DNA of 10,769 nucleotides from JBILCM01 sp044353165 (GTDB lineage Bacteria > Bacillota > Bacilli > Paenibacillales > YIM-B00363), in NCBI GenBank assembly GCA_044353165.1, contig JBILCM010000073.1:1-10769 (forward strand), in the 5' to 3' direction. How positions within the stretch are numbered: the stretch's first letter is position 1; each line of letters begins with the position of its first letter. Shown piece after piece: positions 6,239 through 10,769 of the stretch. Under the pieces are notes generated by a model. That model was given only the letters and a program-made list of their open reading frames with translations, did not search any database and had not been told where the DNA came from. A program made the translations under genes and the position numbers.

Positions 6239-8137
6239 TTATTTTTTGTTTTCTTGAATGACTACGTCGTACTGCTTCTGGAATTCAGCGGTTAACTGGT
6301 CTCCCCGATTGGTTCGCCACTTCTCGATCGCGGCTTTCCAACCACTCTCGTCCAACTCTCCCATAATATATTTTGCACGTGCATCGTCGACAATTTTTTC
6401 ATCGACAATCAACTTCGATGTGAACGGGTATGCCGGGTCGGGGACATACACAATACTTTTGTCCTTCTGTGCAGCGGTAATCCGTTGATCCAGTTCAGAG
6501 AACCCGACTGCAATCCGGTCAGTGATGCCATCTGCCACCATAATCCAACGCAGTGGGATGATCTCATCAGTGAACTGTTGCGGATTGATGATGACCGGGT
6601 TCCCGGTTTCCATCTTATAATGTCTGCCTTCAATACCCATACTGATCAGTTTGCGCATCGTATCATCCGCAACCATATCGAAGAAAGACAGAATTCGTCG
6701 GAGTTGCTCCTCGCTCTTCACGCTACTCTTAGGGAACATGAAGACTCCGTTATACCCTCCGGCGGCAACCTTACGAAATTGACCGTTCGGGCTTTTGATC
6801 TTGTACAAGAAATCGAGCTTCGCGTCCGGATTCGCTCTCTGTAGCGGAGTCAACCATCCGTTCGAAAATTGAGCATACGCCCCGGCATACCCGCCTCCGC
6901 GTCCTTTGTTGATATAGTCAAGCATCTGATTTTGTCCGGTGACAGCAAAGTCGGGATTGATCAACTTCTCCTGATATGCCTTGCGCAAGAAATCCATGGC
7001 CGCTTTATATTCCGGTGTCATGAAGTCTGGAACGAGTTTCCCTTCCTTCACAGCCCACTTGTTCGGTGCACCGAACCAATATTTCAGCTGGCCAAACAAT
7101 GACATGGCGTCCGTTTCGATCAGACCGAACGTGTCGTCCTTGCCATTCTTATCCGGGTCTTTCTGAGTGAACGCTTTCATCATTTCATAAAACTCATTGA
7201 TCGTTTGTGGAGGCTTCATACCGAGATTATCTAGCCAATCTTTGCGATAGATTAAGGCAGACTCACTGTAACCACGCGTGGATGGAATCGAATAAAGTTT
7301 CCCGTCGTGCGAAGCATTGTAACGGCGAATCTCATCGATCGCCTCGGTCAAGTTTGGATAATCTTTCAAGAACGGGCCGATCTCCCAGAAGGCTTTGGCC
7401 TTGACGGCAGATACGATATTGTCGGCACGATCCTTGGCCACGAGCATCACCTGCGGCAGATTACCGGACGCGAGTGTCGTATTGACCTTCTCATCGTAGG
7501 ATGGATTAGGCGCCCATACAATGTCCAGCTTCGTGTTTGTGTGTTCCTCCATGACATTAATCCCCCATTGGGCCTTGACCGGAGGCTCGGGGCTGAAATA
7601 CTTCAGTAGCAATGTAATGGTGATCTTCTCTTTTGATAATGCCTTCTCCTTCTCGGCTGCCGCCTTCGCTACAGCCTCTGCTTGCACTTTCGCCTTCGCT
7701 ACAGCCTCTGCTTGCACTTTCGCCTTCGCTACAGCCTCTGCTTGCGCATTCGCTACGGCTTCCGCTGTTGCTTTGGCTTGCGCTTCTTTCTCTGCCAGCA
7801 GTTTTTCTGCGGCTGCTTTCTCTTCAGCTGTCTTCGCCTCGGCTAACAGCATCTCCGCTTCCGCTTTCTCATCTGCAGCCTTCTGTGCAGCTGCCTTCGC
7901 TTGCTCTTCGGCAGCTTTAGCTGCAGCAAGTTCTGCTTGCGCTTGAGCTGCCGCTTCTTCAGCGGCTTTCTTGTTCGCTTCAGCTTGTTCCGCTTCGGCT
8001 GCTTGCGTAGCTTCCTCTTGTGATACCGCCTCTTCTTGCGTGGGATCCGCAGTTTCAGTCGCAGCTGAACAAGCCCCTAAAAACAAAGCTAACGACAAGA
8101 CGATGCTGAGTAACATCATAAATTTGTTTCTTTTCAT
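6239..8137 (-). CDS. Extracellular solute-binding lipoprotein of the sugar ABC importer, with a long Ala-rich stalk
   Basis: Substrate-binding subunit of the importer, 632 residues. Residues 1-22 form a lipoprotein signal peptide ending in the lipobox LGAC, so Cys23 is lipidated and the protein is anchored on the outer face of the membrane. Residues 24 to about 170 are very rich in Ala, Glu, Lys and Gln and should form a long helix or coiled coil. Residues from about 171 (KITITLLLKYFSPEP) to 632 form the binding domain, of about 460 residues, with LplA-like stretches such as YRKDWLDNLGMKPPQTINEF and the ending DESGWKAAIEKWR. Ordinary relatives pass from the lipobox to the binding domain after a short linker, so the stalk is an insertion. 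The start is ATG 8137 with GAGGAGG eight to nine bases upstream. The ligand is unknown; the flanking sulfatases suggest a sulfated oligosaccharide. Confidence 0.94.
   Translation of the reverse strand: MKRNKFMMLLSIVLSLALFLGACSAATETADPTQEEAVSQEEATQAAEAEQAEANKKAAEEAAAQAQAELAAAKAAEEQAKAAAQKAADEKAEAEMLLAEAKTAEEKAAAEKLLAEKEAQAKATAEAVANAQAEAVAKAKVQAEAVAKAKVQAEAVAKAAAEKEKALSKEKITITLLLKYFSPEPPVKAQWGINVMEEHTNTKLDIVWAPNPSYDEKVNTTLASGNLPQVMLVAKDRADNIVSAVKAKAFWEIGPFLKDYPNLTEAIDEIRRYNASHDGKLYSIPSTRGYSESALIYRKDWLDNLGMKPPQTINEFYEMMKAFTQKDPDKNGKDDTFGLIETDAMSLFGQLKYWFGAPNKWAVKEGKLVPDFMTPEYKAAMDFLRKAYQEKLINPDFAVTGQNQMLDYINKGRGGGYAGAYAQFSNGWLTPLQRANPDAKLDFLYKIKSPNGQFRKVAAGGYNGVFMFPKSSVKSEEQLRRILSFFDMVADDTMRKLISMGIEGRHYKMETGNPVIINPQQFTDEIIPLRWIMVADGITDRIAVGFSELDQRITAAQKDKSIVYVPDPAYPFTSKLIVDEKIVDDARAKYIMGELDESGWKAAIEKWRTNRGDQLTAEFQKQYDVVIQENKK
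7661..7750 (-). repeat. Three 30-bp in-frame tandem repeats in the lipoprotein stalk
   Basis: Copies at 7661-7690 and 7691-7720 are identical, and 7721-7750 differs at two bases. Each encodes ten residues of the AEAVAKAKVQ type. The identity of the first two copies points to recent duplication by slippage or unequal crossing-over. The unit is a multiple of three, so copy-number change alters stalk length without a frameshift. Confidence 0.92.
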
Positions 8138-8196
8138 TCATGACTCCTCCTCTTTTCAATTGGTTTAAGCAATGGAATCGAACATCTTCCTTCACA

Positions 8197-8266
8197 AACA
8201 TACCGTGCTGAAAGCTTATCCGTCATTAATCAGGGGAGGACATCTCATGCCTATCGAGCGTGTCAA
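8197..8266 (-). promoter_or_regulatory. Possible internal promoter before the binding-protein gene
   Basis: The 145-bp gap between the AraC-type regulator gene and the lipoprotein gene holds a perfect TTGACA -35 (8261-8266), but no good -10 lies 16-18 bp downstream (ATGTCC at 17). A second pair, ATGACG (8221-8226), 18 bp, TATGTT (8197-8202), is weak at both hexamers. Either could be an activator-dependent promoter; neither is convincing alone. Confidence 0.3.
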
Positions 8267-8298
8267 TCCTTGAAGGACCTGTTCAATCCTCAGAGGAC
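8263..8298. repeat. 20-bp-spaced direct repeat at the regulator/transporter gene junction
   Basis: TCAATCCTNNNAGGAC occurs at 8263-8278 and again at 8283-8298, identical outside the three central bases. Each copy also contains a small inverted repeat, TCCT-NNN-AGGA. The 20-bp period is about two helical turns, the layout typical of AraC-family binding sites. One copy overlaps the TTGACA at 8261-8266 and the other the last codons of the AraC-type gene. Confidence 0.5.
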
Positions 8299-10619
8299 TG
8301 CAAGGGTTCCGAGGCCGCTCTTCGATTCGTCAGCCGGAATTCGCTGGGAGAAAGACCTTCCATCTTGCGAAAATACCTGCTGAAATTTTGCAGATTGCTG
8401 TATTGCAGTTTCTCAGCAATGTCAGAAATGTTCATTTCCGACCCGATCAGCCACTGTTTGGCCAGCTTCAATCGGTACTGAGCAATGTAATCACTGAAAT
8501 TCATACCCGTCGCTTTGCGGAACACCCTCTTCAAATAATCGGGACTGTAGTTCAGTCGGGTGGCACAAAATTCCAATGTCAGATTCGTATCGTAATGTGT
8601 CTCAATCAAGCGGACCATCTCCCCCGCAATGTTCTTATACTGATTACGGAGCTTGCTCTCGTATTCCCGAATCAGCGGCTGCAACACCTCGTACTCGAAC
8701 CAAACTTCCCTCTCCTTCGCCGTCTTCATCTCAGCGATTCGTTCATGAAGCGGTTTGCCTCCGCGCGTACCGAACGAGATTAACGCCTCCGATGAACCAA
8801 GCACCTCACGACCGACGTCGAGCAGCAACCAGAGAAGGGCAAGTTGATCATCCTTATAACTGGCATTTCGGCTCGCCAGCTCTTCCAGGATAAGCCGAAA
8901 CACTGCCTTCGCTGTGATATCGTCGGCCATCTTGATCGCATGCACCAGCTCCTTCTGAAAAACGTCCGGTCGGGTTGCAACTGACGAATCACGTAACTCC
9001 AGATCTTCAATCGCTAGAATTTGTCCTTCACCAAAGTGGATGCGGTATTTCAACGCCTCCAGACATTCCAAATAAGCGGCACGGCTTAACGCCAGGTCGC
9101 AGAACGGGCTACTGATCCCGAAGCTGATCTGCAGCTTCAGAATCGACTCGGCATGGTGCCGTACGTCCCAGCAAAACCGGTGCACAGCTTGTCGGAAGAC
9201 ATGCGGGAATTCATAAGGTTCACCGATCACGGCAACCTGTACTCCGTCCGTATCGAACGTATGCAGGAAACTATCGGGGGGAACGATCTCTTGAATCATG
9301 TTGCCGATAGCGTACAACAGCAAATTCCTGTCTTGCTCCCGATACTGAGTCCCACCCAATGTGTCGATATCGGCGACAATGATGTGCAAACTTTTCCAGC
9401 CTCTGGCTAGGCCATGTTGTGAAGTGCGTTCGCGGATATCTTGCTCCTTCAGCTTGCCTTGCAGTAACTCGAGGAAAAATAAATCCTTCAGCTGCTTGGT
9501 CTGCGATTCCATCCGCATCGCCAGCTTTTTTTCCCGATCACTTAGGCTGTTGATCTGCTTCGAGATCACTTCGATCTCATCGAAAGATCGCGCCGACACA
9601 GGACGCGGCAAATCCTCCGTTGCCGTCTGGTACAGTTGGCGAAGTGGCCTGTAAACTCTTCGGGCAAGCAAAAGCGAGACGATGGTTGTGCACAGTAGCA
9701 CCCCGATACACGCATATACCGTCAACCAGCTGATACCCGCCATGTCCTTGGCGATTTGCTTGCGGCTAACCTGCGACACGTAGAACCAGCCATTATAATC
9801 GGATTTGCGGTAAAACAACCAATCATCCTCCGCTTCTCCGGATAACAACATCCCCTCAGGGCGTGTCTCTGCCTGTATTTGAAGACGAGAGAAGTCAGAA
9901 GCTGAAGACAAATCCTCGGCGGTGCGTTTTCCACTCGAATGAGCAAATAGCCGTAACCGGGAGTCTAACACCATCATGTCCCCCAGTTCGGCTCGGCTGG
10001 CAATCCATTTATTAAGGTCGGACGCCTGAATTTCGACGACCAGGAGCCCCTCGGGCTCCAAGAAGGAATCCGGTATAGGATAAATGTAAAGAATGGAATC
10101 CTCCGTCCGCATTTGCGGAACAGAAGAAGCATCATCACTTATTGCAATTTCGGCGCCGCTTAGAAAACTCCAGGAAGGCAGGCGAGAATAATCTCGATAT
10201 AGCGCAAGCCTTTCCTGGGTCAACGGATAAAATCCAGAATTGTTAATCATCCAGCGCCCGCTCATGCTAACCAGAATAACATCGCGCACTGGCATGTCGA
10301 TCGTCTGAGGTCGTCTCAAGTCACGCTGCAATTCCCGCAAAACCTGAAAATCACGAAAATCCATCGCTTCCCGGACAGCCAGCATGACAGGATTAGAATT
10401 AGCCAGCTGAAAGACTTGCCGATCAACCGTGCGCAACATTTGTTCCAGCCGAATCTGGTATTGTTGGAGTAACTGAATGTTAGCGGTCTGTACCTTTTCC
10501 TCTACCATCGATAACGCTTTCAAATAGGCGAGCAAGCCAAGAAGTAGCACCGGCAGTGTGCTAATACATAGACTCACAAACACGAGCTTTAACCAAAAGG
10601 AGGAAACATGCAGCTTCAT
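8283..10619 (-). CDS. Membrane-bound AraC-family sensor-regulator
   Basis: A one-protein signal receiver and transcription activator of 778 residues. It has a membrane helix at residues 10-32, an extracellular sensor region of about 33-296 (probably dCACHE-like), and a second membrane helix at about 297-319 followed by a HAMP-like stretch. A cytoplasmic region of about 405-540 resembles a degenerate GGDEF-like fold, with no GGDEF motif visible. The C-terminal AraC-type DNA-binding domain spans 661-765, with helix-turn-helix units at about 680-705 (LEFCATRLNYSPDYLKRVFR) and 731-762 (ISDIAEKLQYSNLQNFSRYF, then RKMEGLSPSEF). No kinase or receiver domain is present. Proteins of this layout commonly adjoin LplABC-type importers in Paenibacillus and activate them. 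The start is ATG 10619, 14 bp after the stop of the preceding sulfatase; AGGGGG seven bases upstream is the ribosome site but is caught in a short hairpin. It probably activates the downstream transporter genes through the direct repeat at 8263-8298. Confidence 0.93.
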   Translation of the reverse strand: MKLHVSSFWLKLVFVSLCISTLPVLLLGLLAYLKALSMVEEKVQTANIQLLQQYQIRLEQMLRTVDRQVFQLANSNPVMLAVREAMDFRDFQVLRELQRDLRRPQTIDMPVRDVILVSMSGRWMINNSGFYPLTQERLALYRDYSRLPSWSFLSGAEIAISDDASSVPQMRTEDSILYIYPIPDSFLEPEGLLVVEIQASDLNKWIASRAELGDMMVLDSRLRLFAHSSGKRTAEDLSSASDFSRLQIQAETRPEGMLLSGEAEDDWLFYRKSDYNGWFYVSQVSRKQIAKDMAGISWLTVYACIGVLLCTTIVSLLLARRVYRPLRQLYQTATEDLPRPVSARSFDEIEVISKQINSLSDREKKLAMRMESQTKQLKDLFFLELLQGKLKEQDIRERTSQHGLARGWKSLHIIVADIDTLGGTQYREQDRNLLLYAIGNMIQEIVPPDSFLHTFDTDGVQVAVIGEPYEFPHVFRQAVHRFCWDVRHHAESILKLQISFGISSPFCDLALSRAAYLECLEALKYRIHFGEGQILAIEDLELRDSSVATRPDVFQKELVHAIKMADDITAKAVFRLILEELASRNASYKDDQLALLWLLLDVGREVLGSSEALISFGTRGGKPLHERIAEMKTAKEREVWFEYEVLQPLIREYESKLRNQYKNIAGEMVRLIETHYDTNLTLEFCATRLNYSPDYLKRVFRKATGMNFSDYIAQYRLKLAKQWLIGSEMNISDIAEKLQYSNLQNFSRYFRKMEGLSPSEFRLTNRRAASEPLQSSED

Positions 10620-10630
10620 GGGGAGTCCCC
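10620..10630 (-). promoter_or_regulatory. Short hairpin covering the ribosome binding site of the AraC-type gene
   Basis: On the transcript GGGG-ACT-CCCC lies directly before the ATG. The G-run is the ribosome binding site and pairs with the four C directly before the start codon. A 4-bp all-GC stem with a three-base loop could lower translation unless ribosomes arriving from the preceding gene, whose stop is only 14 bp upstream, open it. Confidence 0.4.
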
Positions 10631-10633
10631 CTG

Positions 10634-10769
10634 CTATTGTTGTATAGTCGCGGGTAAATCAAGCCAAGTCAAATTTTTGCTAGGTATTGTGCCGGTATTG
10701 GGTTGCGGAGTGCCCGGTGTGCTGCGACCTACCTCGATGTACCGTTGTAACAATCGCTTGAGTTGTTCC
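10634..10769 (-). CDS. Sulfatase, C-terminal fragment (cut by right edge)
   Basis: On the minus strand an open frame enters from the right edge and ends at TAG 10634-10636, giving 44 residues. They begin EQLKRLLQRYIEVGRSTPG and continue TPQPNTGTIPS, ending WLDLPATIQQ. The pattern of a basic amphipathic helix, then GRSTPG, then a Pro/Asn-rich tail matches the extreme C-terminus of many arylsulfatases (for example RYVxxGRSTPGxxQ); this is recognised from memory, without the catalytic part being visible. The stop lies 14 bp before the start of the AraC-type regulator gene, so the two are probably co-transcribed and the operon begins outside the window. A TTGACT inside this frame looks like a -35 but is coding sequence. 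Confidence 0.72.
   Translation of the reverse strand, partial: EQLKRLLQRYIEVGRSTPGTPQPNTGTIPSKNLTWLDLPATIQQ

Noticed and set aside
7521..7946. Long plus-strand frame opposite the lipoprotein stalk, encoding an Ala/Ser/Phe-rich protein.
   Set aside because: It is the complement of the Ala/Glu/Lys codons of the stalk; its composition is an artefact of that repetition, it has no convincing ribosome site and it resembles no protein family.
8261..8298. Small hairpins TCCT-NNN-AGGA after the AraC-type gene as a transcription terminator.
   Set aside because: Stems are only 4 bp and no T-run follows on the minus strand; the direct-repeat arrangement explains them better.
10648..10675. TTGACT followed by ACTATA or TATACA upstream of the AraC-type gene, a possible promoter.
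   Set aside because: The spacing is 18-20 bp with poor -10 matches, and the stretch is coding sequence for a sulfatase C-terminus.
1..10769. CRISPR arrays, tRNA or rRNA genes, insertion sequences, phage or defence genes.
   Set aside because: No spaced repeats, transposase or integrase motifs, terminal inverted repeats or RNA-gene signatures were seen; the window is filled by a metabolic locus.

Overview
The window looks like a carbohydrate-utilisation locus from a Gram-positive Bacillales bacterium, most likely Paenibacillus or a close relative (Cohnella-like). This rests on strong AGGAGG-type ribosome binding sites, frequent TTG/GTG starts, an LplA/LplB/LplC-type sugar ABC importer without its own ATPase, and a very large membrane-bound AraC-type sensor-regulator of the kind that sits beside such importers in Paenibacillaceae. 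The assignment is inference from gene style, not from a marker gene.

Layout, left to right. Bases 1-111 hold the N-terminal 37 codons of a sulfatase on the minus strand, running off the left edge. Bases 112-270 are a divergent promoter region with a near-palindromic LacI-type operator on the sulfatase start site and a weaker one at the start of lacI transcription. Bases 271-1281 encode a LacI/GalR repressor on the plus strand. Everything else is on the minus strand and reads from right to left: the last 44 codons of another sulfatase (10634-10769, cut by the right edge), a 778-residue AraC-type sensor-regulator (8283-10619), an ABC solute-binding lipoprotein (6239-8137), two permeases (5238-6206 and 4357-5235), two complete sulfatases (3029-4345 and 1522-2985), a 45-codon small ORF that looks like a methyltransferase N-terminal remnant (1289-1426), and an intrinsic terminator whose U-tract lies over the lacI stop codon (1273-1297). 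Spacings in the chain are 14, 145, 32, 2, 11 and 43 bp, so it is probably one long operon with a possible internal start before the binding-protein gene.

Functionally, four separate sulfatases (two complete, two cut by the edges) surround one importer and two regulators. The three sulfatases whose N-terminus is visible have no signal peptide. The simplest model is that a sulfated oligosaccharide is bound by the lipoprotein, imported through the two permeases with a shared MsmX-type ATPase, and desulfated in the cytoplasm in several steps. The AraC-type protein would sense a signal outside the cell and the LacI-type protein an intracellular sugar. No glycoside hydrolase, polysaccharide lyase or formylglycine-generating enzyme lies in the window, so the substrate cannot be named.

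The most unusual object is the binding protein. Between its lipobox and its binding domain lies a roughly 147-residue Ala/Glu/Lys/Gln-rich helical stalk, partly built from three 30-bp tandem repeats; ordinary members of this family do not have one. Other points of interest are a Lys-to-Arg change in the active-site GKxH motif of one sulfatase, a CSPFR formylglycine motif in the other, and a 20-bp-spaced direct repeat at the junction between the AraC-type regulator gene and the transporter genes.
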